DNA of 64,000 nucleotides from the NCBI RefSeq assembly GCF_003987555.1, contig NZ_NGJW01000002.1, positions 166,503 through 230,502 of the forward strand, given 5' to 3'. Positions 1 through 8,507 of the stretch are shown piece after piece (positions within the stretch are counted from its first letter, which is position 1; the number at the start of each line of letters is the position of its first letter). The notes under the pieces were generated by a model, which worked only from the letters and a program-made list of their open reading frames with translations, was not told where the DNA came from and ran no database searches. A program made the translations under genes and the position numbers. This DNA comes from Vagococcus lutrae (GTDB lineage Bacteria > Bacillota > Bacilli > Lactobacillales > Vagococcaceae).

Positions 1-291
1 ACCGCGTGTTTCAGGTACAAATGTTACGTCTTTTTCTAACAATTCGCCTAAACGTTTTGCAACAGGTGCTAAAGATTTGCCTTCTTTATCCTCTTCCGTT
101 TTTACACGGCCTAAGTGAGAGAATAAAATCGCTTTGCCGCCTTGCTCTACAATATATTTTACTGTAGGTAATGCAGCTACGATACGGTTGTCATCTGTAA
201 TAACGCCATCTTTTAGTGGAACGTTGAAGTCCACACGCACTAATACTTTTTTACCTTTTAAGTCTAAGTCTTTTACTGTTTGTTTCGTCAT
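1..291 (-). CDS. pgk: Phosphoglycerate kinase, N-terminal part (runs off the left edge)
   Basis: Phosphoglycerate kinase makes ATP from 1,3-bisphosphoglycerate in cytosolic glycolysis. Only the first 97 codons are in the window. The protein begins [20 protein letters not shown], followed by DFNVPL, the family's N-terminal substrate-binding strand, and later SHLGR, a conserved 3-phosphoglycerate-binding segment. The ATG at 291 follows a GGAGGC Shine-Dalgarno sequence at a good distance. It lies 107 bases downstream of gap, and with cggR forms the glycolytic operon typical of Firmicutes. A hairpin between gap and pgk may lower its expression relative to gap. Confidence 0.95.
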   Translation of the reverse strand, partial: MTKQTVKDLDLKGKKVLVRVDFNVPLKDGVITDDNRIVAALPTVKYIVEQGGKAILFSHLGRVKTEEDKEGKSLAPVAKRLGELLEKDVTFVPETRG

Positions 292-325
292 CGGGGGAAA
301 GCCTCCTTTATAATATACCAAATAG

Positions 326-359
326 AAAAGCGAGGAAGCGCGTTTGCTTCCCCGCTTTT
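326..359 (-). terminator. Hairpin between gap and pgk (partial terminator or processing site)
   Basis: On the minus strand a GC-rich inverted repeat, arms at 326-339 and 346-359 with one mismatch, is followed by TTTTCTATTT. The uridine tract is interrupted, so partial termination or an mRNA stability element is likelier than a full stop, since pgk has no evident promoter of its own. Confidence 0.6.
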
Positions 360-398
360 TACGTTCGAATATTAAGTACTGATCTAATTAAGTTTGAA

Positions 399-1397
399 TT
401 AACCTAATTTTGCAAAGTATTCTAATGTACGGATTAATTGAGCAGTGTATGACATTTCGTTATCATACCAAGCTACCGTTTTAACTAATTGTTTGTCGCC
501 AACTGTCATAACTTTTGTTTGAGTTGCGTCAAATAAAGAACCGTAAGTCATACCAACGATATCAGAAGATACGATTGGGTCTACGTTGTAACCGTAAGAT
601 TCGTTAGCAGCTTCTTTCATAGCAGCGTTAACTTCTTCTTCTGTTACTTTTGTTTCTAAAACAGTGAATAATTCTGTTAATGAACCAGTTGCTACTGGTA
701 CACGTTGTGCAGCTCCGTCTAATTTACCGTTTAATTCTGGAATAACTAAACCGATTGCTTTAGCAGCACCTGTAGTGTTAGGTACAATGTTTTCTGCAGC
801 AGCACGTGCACGACGTAAGTCTTTATGAGGACCATCTAATGTCATTTGGTCACCTGTGTAAGCGTGGATTGTTGTCATCATACCTTCAACAACACCAAAT
901 TTGTCATGTAAAGCTTTAGCCATTGGAGCTAAACAGTTTGTTGTACATGAAGCACCTGAAATAACTGTTTCTTCACCTGTTAAAACTTCATGGTTTGTGT
1001 TGTAAACGATTGTTGGTACATCGTTACCACCTGGTGCAGAAATAACAACGCGTTTAGCGCCAGCTGTTAAGTGTTTTTCAGCAGCTTCTTTAGAAGTGAA
1101 GAAACCAGTACATTCTAATACGATTTCTACTCCTAATTCACCCCAAGGTAATTCTTCAGGATTACGGTTCGCAAGAACTTTAACTTCCTTACCGTTTACG
1201 TTGAAGAATCCTTCATGAACTTCAACTTCACCATTGAAACGTCCTTGAGTTGTATCATATTTTAACAAGTGTGCTAATGTTGATGCATCTGTTAAGTCGT
1301 TAATTGCTACAACTTCAATACCTTCTAATTCTTGAATACGGCGGAATGCTAAACGTCCAATACGTCCAAATCCATTAATACCTACTTTAACTGTCAT
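399..1397 (-). CDS. gap: Type I glyceraldehyde-3-phosphate dehydrogenase
   Basis: This NAD-dependent glycolytic enzyme oxidises glyceraldehyde 3-phosphate to 1,3-bisphosphoglycerate. The 332-residue length is normal. The N-terminal Rossmann motif [10 protein letters not shown] is at residues 6-15, and an Asp in AINDLTD (about residue 34) is the usual NAD-selective position. The catalytic Cys151 sits in SGASCTTN. The start is preceded by AAAGGAGG. It directly follows cggR (41-base gap) and precedes pgk, so it should be transcribed from the CggR-controlled promoter at 2588-2616. Nothing looks damaged or atypical, and the fit to the glycolytic rather than the gluconeogenic paralogue comes from the cggR linkage. 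Confidence 0.97.
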   Translation of the reverse strand: MTVKVGINGFGRIGRLAFRRIQELEGIEVVAINDLTDASTLAHLLKYDTTQGRFNGEVEVHEGFFNVNGKEVKVLANRNPEELPWGELGVEIVLECTGFFTSKEAAEKHLTAGAKRVVISAPGGNDVPTIVYNTNHEVLTGEETVISGASCTTNCLAPMAKALHDKFGVVEGMMTTIHAYTGDQMTLDGPHKDLRRARAAAENIVPNTTGAAKAIGLVIPELNGKLDGAAQRVPVATGSLTELFTVLETKVTEEEVNAAMKEAANESYGYNVDPIVSSDIVGMTYGSLFDATQTKVMTVGDKQLVKTVAWYDNEMSYTAQLIRTLEYFAKLG

Positions 1398-1438
1398 GCT
1401 AGATTTCCTCCTTTAGAAAATCGAAAAAATTTTTTATT

Positions 1439-2476
1439 TTAAAGGGTTACCCCTTTTAAAATCTGATTAGCGGCTCCTTCATCGGTGATTAACCATGTTT
1501 GATGTGGAGCATGTGTCATATAAGATGTAATCGCCTCTGCTTTGCGACTACCTCCGGTTACAGCAAGCACATAAGGTACTTCCTCTAACTCCTTTAATTG
1601 TAACCCTATTCTGGGTATTTTATAAACTATTTCGCCTTCTTCATTGAAAAAATATCCGAAAGCTTCACTGACCGCATGTTTTTCTTTTAGCATCTCCAGC
1701 TCCTGAGCAGACATGCCTCGTCGTTTAGCCATATGCATGGCACGACCGATGCTATGAATCACACACGTCGCCTCTTTAATCAAGTCTAATACTTGATGAA
1801 CAAAAGGCTCTTGTAAAAGTGAGTTATATGTTTCTTGACTGACTCGCTCTGGTACATATAGCGGACGTGATGTCCCACCCGTGCGATTTGCCATCATTTC
1901 ACTCACAGAGTTTGCCTGTATATCAACCGCCTCACCAATACCGCCTCGAGCAGGTACAAAAATATTATTTTGCACGTGTTCTGAAAATGGCGTCATCTGA
2001 TTTGCAACAGCTGCCATTGTCGTGCCTCCCATCACAGCGATAATATTATCGCGATCGGGTAATAACATTTTAAGTGAGTCTGTTACCACTTGACCGAACT
2101 TTTCAAATACTTTCGCATCAACATCGCTATCTCCAGCGACGATAATGACTTTTTCAATATTAAGAAGTGTGGCTAACTCTTTCTCCATCTTCTTCATACC
2201 AGAAAGTTGGGACATGACATCTTCTAGCTCTCGCACAAGATCTACACCTTGCTTGGTAAGCGTCATTCCACTTTTAGAACTGTCAATCAAATTTAACTGT
2301 CGTAACAAATCGGTTTCGGTTCGTAACGCACGTTCAGACATGTGTAAACGTTCAGCCAAAGTTCGTCTTCCGACAGGCGCCATCCAATGAATCTGGCGTA
2401 ATATCGTAAAACGTTCTTGGACAACATCCATGATGTCCGGTGCAATCGTTTGTAAAAGCTGAAGTTCTTTCTCCAC
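1439..2476 (-). CDS. cggR: Central glycolytic genes regulator CggR (SorC family)
   Basis: CggR represses the gap operon and is released by fructose 1,6-bisphosphate, as known from Bacillus subtilis. An N-terminal helix-turn-helix (roughly residues 30-60, with GRRTLAERLHMSERALRTE) is followed by a SorC-type sugar-phosphate-binding domain of about 250 residues, including the phosphate-contact-like stretch VMGGTTMAAVA. I chose the GTG at 2476 because AAGGAG is 10 bases upstream; the in-frame TTG at 2485 would be only one base from that Shine-Dalgarno sequence. The protein would then start MEKELQLLQTIAPD, as family members do. It is the first gene of the operon with gap and pgk, and its operator lies just upstream. 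Confidence 0.95.
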   Translation of the reverse strand: MEKELQLLQTIAPDIMDVVQERFTILRQIHWMAPVGRRTLAERLHMSERALRTETDLLRQLNLIDSSKSGMTLTKQGVDLVRELEDVMSQLSGMKKMEKELATLLNIEKVIIVAGDSDVDAKVFEKFGQVVTDSLKMLLPDRDNIIAVMGGTTMAAVANQMTPFSEHVQNNIFVPARGGIGEAVDIQANSVSEMMANRTGGTSRPLYVPERVSQETYNSLLQEPFVHQVLDLIKEATCVIHSIGRAMHMAKRRGMSAQELEMLKEKHAVSEAFGYFFNEEGEIVYKIPRIGLQLKELEEVPYVLAVTGGSRKAEAITSYMTHAPHQTWLITDEGAANQILKGVTL

Positions 2477-2497
2477 TGCTATCAAACTCCTTAGCTG

Positions 2498-2533
2498 GAC
2501 GACAAATGACCCAGCTAGTCATTTTACGACCCA
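2498..2533 (-). promoter_or_regulatory. CggR operator, tandem half-sites
   Basis: Read on the minus strand the site is TGGGTC, six bases, TGAC, four bases, TGGGTC, six bases, CGTC. This matches the spacing of the B. subtilis CggR operator (CGGGAC-N6-TGTC-N4-CGGGAC-N6-TGTC) exactly and most of its bases. It lies between the promoter and the cggR ribosome-binding site, where bound repressor would block elongation. Confidence 0.85.
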
Positions 2534-2587
2534 TGTAGTGTAAAAAAAAGAGTGCGAACTAAAACTCTTAATCATCACTATAGTCTT

Positions 2588-2616
2588 AGTATAACACTCT
2601 CTTATTTTGTTGGCAA
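2588..2616 (-). promoter_or_regulatory. Sigma-A promoter of cggR-gap-pgk
   Basis: Minus-strand -35 TTGCCA at 2611-2616 and -10 TATACT at 2588-2593, with a 17-base spacer. The start of transcription should be near 2581. A short stem (AAGAGT/ACTCTT followed by a run of T) begins about ten bases into the transcript and may be a 5' stabilising hairpin or weak attenuator. Confidence 0.85.
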
Positions 2617-2632
2617 GTCAGAGCCTTTATTT

Positions 2633-3130
2633 TTAGTTAAGGGCACCGTCTAACTGGCTTAGTACGTTTTGAAAGGCTTTGATATCTCCTTGGTCTAACG
2701 CACGGTTAACGACTTGCCACTGTCTTTCACGATGAAGTTCATGGAAAAAATCATCCCACTCTTTTCCTTCTTCCTCTGAGTCAATATAAGGATTAGCTTC
2801 AAGAACGGCAAGGTGATATAAATGTTCGGATGGTCGCTCGAGTTTAATCTCTACATAAAGGTCGTCTTGCCAATGTAAACGTATTTCATGAAAAATTTGA
2901 TGATAGTCAAAAAACGCTTGGCCATTTTTATAGAAGACAAATGGTTCATACGCTGAATTCAAATTAATCTCAAGTCCACGAGGTGTTGCGGCACATCGCT
3001 CAACAAAATGAACGTTTTTTAAAATAGTTTCATGTTCTAAAAGATAGGTTAGTAACCAGTAGCTTTCACGATTTTGTAACGAATGTTGCGTTACGACTTC
3101 ACACAACCATTTTTGTTTCATCCCTATCAT
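2633..3130 (-). CDS. ypiB: UPF0302 family protein YpiB/ReoY
   Basis: This is the YpiB family (UPF0302), called ReoY in Listeria, where with ReoM it governs ClpCP-dependent degradation of MurA and so the rate of peptidoglycan synthesis. The 165-residue soluble protein has the characteristic early segment around WLLTYLLEHETILKNVHFVE and a C-terminal IDEAL-like helical segment (QWQVVNRALDQGDIKAFQNV) that is shared with small regulatory partners. It is 12 bases downstream of the TPR gene ypiA, the same pair as in Bacillus and Listeria, where both proteins act in the same pathway. The start at 3130 is favoured; a second ATG three codons later is too close to its GGG. Confidence 0.85.
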   Translation of the reverse strand: MIGMKQKWLCEVVTQHSLQNRESYWLLTYLLEHETILKNVHFVERCAATPRGLEINLNSAYEPFVFYKNGQAFFDYHQIFHEIRLHWQDDLYVEIKLERPSEHLYHLAVLEANPYIDSEEEGKEWDDFFHELHRERQWQVVNRALDQGDIKAFQNVLSQLDGALN

Positions 3131-3142
3131 GTTCCCATCCCT

Positions 3143-4402
3143 TTACTCTCTTAGCTGTTCAAATAAGTCGTTCATTTCTAAATCTTCAGGTACTAATTGT
3201 AAATAGCGTAGCAAGACGTGATAAGCGTGTTTGTTTTCGCCTTCTTCACGCAAGAATAACGCATATTCTTTTAGAAACTCTGGGTCTTCTGCCAAACCTG
3301 GTAGCGCTAGTTGATAGTGCTTAAAGGCTTTAGGATAGTCTTCCGTTCCAACATAGGCTTGAGCTAAGCTCCAATGACCTTGTGCTGTCATAGCTTCTCC
3401 TAACTCGGCTAACATCTCAATCACATCATCGTAACGTTCTTGACGCAATAACAAGAAACTTAATTTTACTTTAGATAGTTCACTATCTTCTTCAAAGGAA
3501 ATCACTTGGCGCAAGTACTCTTCCGCTTGGACTTCATCGTGATATTGGAAGTAAAAATCAGACGCTAAATGATAAAGTGAACTGTTATAAGGGAAGTGTT
3601 TAACCCCTTCTAAAATCACTTCTTCACCTTTTTCTCGCTCTTCTTCGTCTAGGTAGGCACTTGCTAATGCAAGATAACCACCCGCACTCAACTCTCCCAA
3701 TAGTCGAATTTCTTCTAATAACGAAATGCCTTTTTCTAACTGTCCAAGTTGAATATAAACTAAAGCAAGTTGATACAATGTTTCATCACGTCGCTCGTCT
3801 TCTAGCGCTTCTTCTAACACGACAACCGCTTCTTCAAACTCTCCTTCATAGCTATAACACATACCTAATCGGTCTAAAACAAACAAATCTTTAAACTCAG
3901 GTAAACGTAATTTTGCTAAATAAGTGTAATAAGGAATCGCTGCTTCATAGTTAGCTTGGTCGAAATAATACTCAGCAAGTGCAAACTGAATCGTCGCGTT
4001 AGTAGGTAATAGCTCATGCGCTTCTTTCAGCTTAATCTCTGCCACTTCTGGATAGCCTAACGTCATATATAAATCAGCTGCGGCTAATAATGAACCTGGA
4101 TAGCTTTCGTCATCTTGAGGTATCTGGTCTAAGTGATACTCTGCTTGATCAATGTCATCATTATCTATCGCAATGTCAATTAACGGTAAACGATAATGAT
4201 GCTGTGTTGGATGCGCTTCTAACAAGCGTTCAAATAATTGTTCAGCTTGTTGAATAAAGCCAATCTCTAATAACTGATAAGCAAGTTGTTCCTTTACTTC
4301 ATCTGGATCATTAATAAGCGCTTCTTCAAATAATAATTGAAACTCAATTAAATCGCCTTCTTCGATTGCTTGAAGTGCTTGTATGCTATAAAATTCGGCC
4401 AT
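3143..4402 (-). CDS. ypiA: Tetratricopeptide-repeat protein YpiA
   Basis: An all-helical protein of about 419 residues made almost wholly of TPR units (for example residues around YLDQIPQDDESYPGSLLAAA and YRQLALPGL-like repeats at the C-terminus), with no signal peptide or membrane segment. YpiA and YpiB/ReoY act together in MurA turnover in Listeria, and the tight ypiA-ypiB coupling here supports the same role. I prefer the ATG at 4402 (MAEFYSIQALQAI), which has AAAGG nine bases upstream, over a GTG 24 bases earlier. It is a scaffold by fold; the binding partner cannot be read from the sequence. Confidence 0.85.
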   Translation of the reverse strand: MAEFYSIQALQAIEEGDLIEFQLLFEEALINDPDEVKEQLAYQLLEIGFIQQAEQLFERLLEAHPTQHHYRLPLIDIAIDNDDIDQAEYHLDQIPQDDESYPGSLLAAADLYMTLGYPEVAEIKLKEAHELLPTNATIQFALAEYYFDQANYEAAIPYYTYLAKLRLPEFKDLFVLDRLGMCYSYEGEFEEAVVVLEEALEDERRDETLYQLALVYIQLGQLEKGISLLEEIRLLGELSAGGYLALASAYLDEEEREKGEEVILEGVKHFPYNSSLYHLASDFYFQYHDEVQAEEYLRQVISFEEDSELSKVKLSFLLLRQERYDDVIEMLAELGEAMTAQGHWSLAQAYVGTEDYPKAFKHYQLALPGLAEDPEFLKEYALFLREEGENKHAYHVLLRYLQLVPEDLEMNDLFEQLRE

Positions 4403-4496
4403 GTTTTGCACCCTTTCTTCTTTCACTATTCATGATTATGACAATTTTCTTTTGTTTTGGCAACTAAAGTCAACTCTCATAAGCATAAAGCGAGAT

Positions 4497-4530
4497 AAAA
4501 AGACTAGCAAGTTTTACAACTTACTAGTCT
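4497..4530 (-). terminator. Terminator downstream of hup
   Basis: A long stem (arms within 4501-4513 and 4518-4530, one mismatch) closes on the minus strand with a run of T from 4500 leftwards. It separates hup from ypiA. Confidence 0.85.
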
Positions 4531-4543
4531 TAACTATCCTTTA

Positions 4544-4819
4544 TTATTTAACAGCGTCTTTAAGTGCTTTACCTGGTTTAAATGCAGGTACTTTACTTGC
4601 AGCGATGCTGATTTCTTCACCTGTTTGTGGGTTACGTCCTTTACGAGCCGCACGGTCGCGTACTTCAAAGTTACCGAAACCAATCACTTGTACTTTTTCG
4701 CCATCAGCTAAAAAGTCTTGAATAGATGAAAAGACTGCATCAACAGCAACTGTTGCGTCTTTCTTCGTTAAGTCTGTTTTCTCAACTACTTTTTCAATTA
4801 ATTCTGCTTTGTTTGCCAT
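4544..4819 (-). CDS. hup: DNA-binding protein HU
   Basis: HU is the histone-like nucleoid protein that bends DNA as a dimer. The 91-residue length is typical. The signature [21 protein letters not shown] is centred on residues 47-67, and Pro64 in GRNPQTGE is the residue that intercalates at the DNA kink. The start ATG at 4819 follows GGAGGTG. It is transcribed alone, with its own promoter at 4931-4959, a structured leader and a strong terminator, matching its high expression in other Firmicutes. It sits downstream of der, as in Enterococcus and Bacillus. Confidence 0.97.
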   Translation of the reverse strand: MANKAELIEKVVEKTDLTKKDATVAVDAVFSSIQDFLADGEKVQVIGFGNFEVRDRAARKGRNPQTGEEISIAASKVPAFKPGKALKDAVK

Positions 4820-4864
4820 GTTTCAATTTCACCTCCGAAAAATGATAAGATGTGTTTGGACATC

Positions 4865-4916
4865 TGAGTCATCAAACTTACGAAAAGTTTGATGCTAACG
4901 AAAAATTGATGACTCA
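4865..4916 (-). promoter_or_regulatory. hup leader with two mutually exclusive hairpins
   Basis: Two pairings compete. Bases 4865-4874 can pair with 4907-4916 (10 bp), or bases 4870-4879 can pair with 4885-4894 (10 bp) around a short loop. The arms overlap at 4870-4874, so both cannot form at once. This lies between the hup promoter and the ribosome-binding site. Confidence 0.6.
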
Positions 4917-4930
4917 ATATTTCATTAACA

Positions 4931-4959
4931 AAGATACCACACAAACATTGTATTATCAA
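4931..4959 (-). promoter_or_regulatory. Promoter of hup
   Basis: Minus-strand -35 TTGATA (4954-4959) and -10 TATCTT (4931-4936), 17-base spacer. The transcript would start near 4924 and carry a leader of about 100 bases. Confidence 0.75.
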
Positions 4960-5032
4960 GGAATTTGAGTATTTTTTATAGAATAACAAATTGATTTGCA
5001 CATTTAGATAACCTGTGATAAAATGCCAGTTT

Positions 5033-6343
5033 TTATTTTCGACGACGTGCTAAAATTCGAATAGGTGTTCCTTCAAACGGAAAAGCTTTACGAATTTGGT
5101 TTTCTAAGAACCGAGCATATGAAAAGTGCATTAGCTCTTCTTCATTCACGAACATAACAAAAGTAGGCGGTTTAACTGCTACCTGTGTGCCGTAGAAAAT
5201 TTTCAAACGTTTACCCTTATCTGTTGGTGTCGGATGAATCGCTACCGCATCTAAGATAACATCATTTAACACAGACGATGTAATACGTAAGTTTTGATTT
5301 AAACTAATCGTTTCGATTAAATCAGGTAACAAATGTAATCGTTGTTTGGTTTTCGCTGATACGAAAATAATCGGCGCATAGTCTAAGTACTTAAACTCTT
5401 TGCGAATGTCTTCTTCAAACTTTTTCATCGTGTGTGTGTCTTTTTTTACTAAATCCCACTTATTCACGACGATAATGACGCCTTTACCAGCTTCATGAGC
5501 GAAACCGGCAATTCGTTTATCATACTCACGAATTCCTTCTTCACCGTTTATGACCATTAGCACGATGTCAGAACGATCTATCGCTCGCATGGCTCGCATG
5601 ACACTGTATTTTTCCGTATTCTCGTACACTTTTCCGCTCTTACGCATACCGGCAGTATCAATCATTAAAAATTCCTGACCGCTTTCAGATGTAAAGTGCG
5701 TATCAATCGCATCACGCGTCGTGCCTGCAACGTTAGAAACAATCACTCGCTCTTCACCAAGAATCGCATTGATTAATGATGACTTGCCGACGTTTGGACG
5801 TCCAATTAAACTAAAGCGAATGATACTGTCATCCTCTTCTTCTTGCTCTTGATTAAAGTGTTTCACTGCGTCATCTAATAAATCTCCCAATCCGATACCA
5901 TGACTACCTGATACGGGATATGGGTCTCCAAGTCCTAATGCATAAAAATCAAAAATATCATTTCGCATCTCTGGATTGTCAACTTTATTGACGGCTAATA
6001 ATACTGGCTTGTTCGTACTATACAACATTCTTGCGACCATTTCATCAGCGTCTGTGACACCCTCACGTCCGCTCGTCACTAAAATAATCACATCGGCTTC
6101 ATCCATTGCAATTTCTGCTTGATATTTAATTTGATCCATAAATGGTTCGTCACCTAAGTCGATACCACCCGTATCAATAATACTAAATTCTCTTCCAAGC
6201 CATTCTCCTACGGCATAAATACGGTCGCGTGTAACTCCGGGCGTATCTTCAACTATCGAGATACGTTCTCCCGCGATCCGATTAAAAATCGTCGACTTTC
6301 CAACGTTTGGTCGTCCGACGATGGCAATTGTTGGGTTTGCCAT
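5033..6343 (-). CDS. der: Ribosome biogenesis GTPase Der (EngA)
   Basis: Der is an essential double-GTPase that assists maturation of the 50S subunit. Two G domains are visible, each with GRPNVGKS (residues 10-17 and about 184-191), a DTGG or DTAG switch II motif and an NKxD motif (NKVD, NKWD). A KH-like domain and a basic tail (ILARRRK) end the protein. Starting at the ATG at 6343, preceded by AAAGGAGGG, gives 436 residues, the usual length; the in-frame ATG 27 bases earlier lacks a ribosome site. Its neighbours rpsA and cmk upstream and hup downstream form a conserved translation and cell-growth neighbourhood. Confidence 0.96.
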   Translation of the reverse strand: MANPTIAIVGRPNVGKSTIFNRIAGERISIVEDTPGVTRDRIYAVGEWLGREFSIIDTGGIDLGDEPFMDQIKYQAEIAMDEADVIILVTSGREGVTDADEMVARMLYSTNKPVLLAVNKVDNPEMRNDIFDFYALGLGDPYPVSGSHGIGLGDLLDDAVKHFNQEQEEEDDSIIRFSLIGRPNVGKSSLINAILGEERVIVSNVAGTTRDAIDTHFTSESGQEFLMIDTAGMRKSGKVYENTEKYSVMRAMRAIDRSDIVLMVINGEEGIREYDKRIAGFAHEAGKGVIIVVNKWDLVKKDTHTMKKFEEDIRKEFKYLDYAPIIFVSAKTKQRLHLLPDLIETISLNQNLRITSSVLNDVILDAVAIHPTPTDKGKRLKIFYGTQVAVKPPTFVMFVNEEELMHFSYARFLENQIRKAFPFEGTPIRILARRRK

Positions 6344-6433
6344 GAGACATCCCTCCTTTAAATTCCTCATACTTTAGTAGTTTACCCTACCTAATACGCT
6401 TGTGGCAAGCTATTTCTTCATTATAAATTCCCA

Positions 6434-6468
6434 CAAAAAAACTCAGACAACAAAACGTCATCTGAGTT
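6434..6468 (-). terminator. Terminator downstream of rpsA
   Basis: Arms at 6440-6447 and 6461-6468 (8 bp, with further partial pairing inside), followed on the minus strand by a run of T. It ends the cmk-rpsA transcript ahead of der. Confidence 0.85.
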
Positions 6469-6483
6469 TCATTTATTTCATGA

Positions 6484-7680
6484 TTATTCTGACATTCCGT
6501 CTAAATCGTCACCAATCATATCACCAAGTGTAAAGCCTGTTGATTCTTCTTCTACTTCGTATGTTTCCTCAACGACTGGCTCTTCCTCTTCTTTTTCTTC
6601 CAATGCTTTAATACTTAAAGCAATGCGGTGCTCTTCTGGGCGTACATCCAATACTTTCACTTGGACTTCATCACCTTCTGTTAACACTTCATGAGGCGTT
6701 GCAATATGTTTATGTGAAATTTGCGAAATATGGACTAACCCTTCAACTCCAGGGAAGACTTCAACGAAAGCTCCAAAGGTTGTCAGACGTTTAACAACTC
6801 CGTCTAAAACAGTGTCAACGGCTGCTTTCTCTTCGATATCTGCCCAAGGTCCAGGTAATGTTTCTTTAATAGAAAGTGAGATACGCTCTTTTTCTGGATC
6901 AATTGAAAGAACTTTCACTTCTACTTCTTGTCCTGGTTCTAAGACATCTGATGGTTTTGCAACGTGTGCATGTGAAATTTCAGAAACGTGAACTAAGCCA
7001 TCGATTCCTCCTAAATCAACAAACGCACCAAAGTCTGTTAAGCGCGCAACTTTCCCTGTCACAACTGCTCCTTCTTCAAGGTCAGCTAAAACTTTTTCTT
7101 TCATTTCAGCTTTTTCTTCTTGAACAACAGCTTTGTGAGATAAAATTAAACGGTTTTCTGATGGTTCAATTTCAATAATTTTGAAGGTCATTGTTTTGCC
7201 TTTATATTCAGAAAAATCAGAGACAAAATGATCTTCTACCATAGATGCCGGCACAAATCCGCGAACACCTACGTCGACGACTAAACCACCTTTGACAACA
7301 TCTGTCACAGGGGCTTCGATAATTTTATTGTTTTTGAAATCTTCTTCGATTTCTTCCCAAACTTTTTTCGCTTCTAAGCGACGTTTAGACAATAAATAGT
7401 TACCATTTTCTTTATCTTTGCCGATAGCGGTAATGACTACCAAGTCTAAAACATCTCCAACGCTTACGACGTCGTTAATATCCTCAACTGGCATAGTAGA
7501 TAACTCTTTCAAAGGAACAACGCCTTCTAATCCAGCTCCTACGATTCCAACAAGGGCTTGTTTATCTTCAAGTTGTAAAACTTCCCCTTGCACCACATCT
7601 CCAATTTTAACTTCTTGAACGCTATCTAGAGCATCCATCATGCTTGTCGTTTCCATTTCATTTTTTTCCATTTCTGACAT
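6484..7680 (-). CDS. rpsA: 30S ribosomal protein S1 homologue (four S1 domains)
   Basis: An RNA-binding protein of 398 residues containing four S1 OB-fold domains in tandem. The last two are canonical, with DFGAFVDLGGIDGLVHVSEIS and TFGAFVEVFPGVEGLVHISQ. Gram-positive S1 homologues (YpfD type) are shorter than the six-domain Escherichia coli S1, so this length is normal for the order. It may aid initiation on mRNAs with weak ribosome sites, but its ribosomal role is less certain than in proteobacteria. The ATG at 7680 (MSEMEKNEM) has AAGGAGG ten bases upstream. The acidic C-terminus (EEKEEEEPVVEETYEVEEES) is low complexity. It lies downstream of cmk in the same direction. Confidence 0.93.
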   Translation of the reverse strand: MSEMEKNEMETTSMMDALDSVQEVKIGDVVQGEVLQLEDKQALVGIVGAGLEGVVPLKELSTMPVEDINDVVSVGDVLDLVVITAIGKDKENGNYLLSKRRLEAKKVWEEIEEDFKNNKIIEAPVTDVVKGGLVVDVGVRGFVPASMVEDHFVSDFSEYKGKTMTFKIIEIEPSENRLILSHKAVVQEEKAEMKEKVLADLEEGAVVTGKVARLTDFGAFVDLGGIDGLVHVSEISHAHVAKPSDVLEPGQEVEVKVLSIDPEKERISLSIKETLPGPWADIEEKAAVDTVLDGVVKRLTTFGAFVEVFPGVEGLVHISQISHKHIATPHEVLTEGDEVQVKVLDVRPEEHRIALSIKALEEKEEEEPVVEETYEVEEESTGFTLGDMIGDDLDGMSE

Positions 7681-7761
7681 AACTCGTGGCCTCCTTACCA
7701 ACAAAAAGTTCTAATACCATTGTACCTTATCTAACGGACGATTTCTAGGATATACCCTTAT

Positions 7762-8442
7762 TTATTGAAAAAAGTCGTGTTTTTGGATAATTTGCTCGAT
7801 TTTTTCTACGACTTGTTCAATAGACAGTCCCGTTGTATCTAATTCTATCGCGTCTTCTGCTTTAACAAGCGGTGATACTTTGCGAGTGGTATCTTTGTAA
7901 TCTCGCTCTTCAATTTCCTTTTTGATCTGCTCAAGCTCTACGGTCATCCCTTTAGCTTTGTTTTCTTCATATCGGCGCTGCGCACGTTCAGCGACACTGG
8001 CAATCAGAAAAATCTTAACAGGAGCGTTAGGTAAAACAATCGTCCCAATATCACGACCATCCATCACAATGTCACTTTGTGCAGCAATTTCTTGCTGTTG
8101 GCGTACTAACGCTTCTCGTACACCTGAGTGAGCAGATACTTCCGAAACATTTTGACTAACATTAGCTTCACGAATCTCATCGGTGACATCTTGATGATTA
8201 ACGAGAACGCGCTGTCCGTCTGCCTCTTGTCGAAAACTAATCGTCATCTCGTCCAAAAGAGATACGAGCCGTTTTTCATCAGCTAACGAAACTTTATTCA
8301 TAAGCGCCATATAAGTTAGCGCTCGATACATAGCTCCCGTGTCACAGTAAACATAACCGAGTTTTTTCGCCAGTATCTTAGCGACCGTACTTTTTCCAGC
8401 TGAGGCTGGTCCGTCAATAGCAATTTGCATCTTATTCTTCAT
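7762..8442 (-). CDS. cmk: (d)CMP kinase
   Basis: Cytidylate kinase phosphorylates CMP and dCMP with ATP for nucleotide supply. The P-loop GPASAGKST is at residues 11-19, followed by [13 protein letters not shown], the NMP-binding segment, and later [14 protein letters not shown], the hallmark GRDIGT motif of bacterial CMP kinases. The 226-residue length is standard. AGGGAG precedes the ATG at 8442. The cmk-rpsA order is conserved across many bacteria. The downstream gap to rpsA is 81 bases without a clear terminator. Confidence 0.96.
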   Translation of the reverse strand: MKNKMQIAIDGPASAGKSTVAKILAKKLGYVYCDTGAMYRALTYMALMNKVSLADEKRLVSLLDEMTISFRQEADGQRVLVNHQDVTDEIREANVSQNVSEVSAHSGVREALVRQQQEIAAQSDIVMDGRDIGTIVLPNAPVKIFLIASVAERAQRRYEENKAKGMTVELEQIKKEIEERDYKDTTRKVSPLVKAEDAIELDTTGLSIEQVVEKIEQIIQKHDFFQ

Positions 8443-8480
8443 GATTCTCTCCCTAATCCATCCTACATTTTAACCATAAG

Positions 8481-8504
8481 AAAAGTCGTCAATTGACGAC
8501 TTTT
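8481..8504. terminator. Perfect palindrome ending the recQ-LysM transcript
   Basis: A 24-base perfect palindrome with A and T runs at the ends can act as a terminator on either strand. It sits three bases past the stop codon of the LysM gene. Confidence 0.75.
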
Positions 8505-8507
8505 TGC

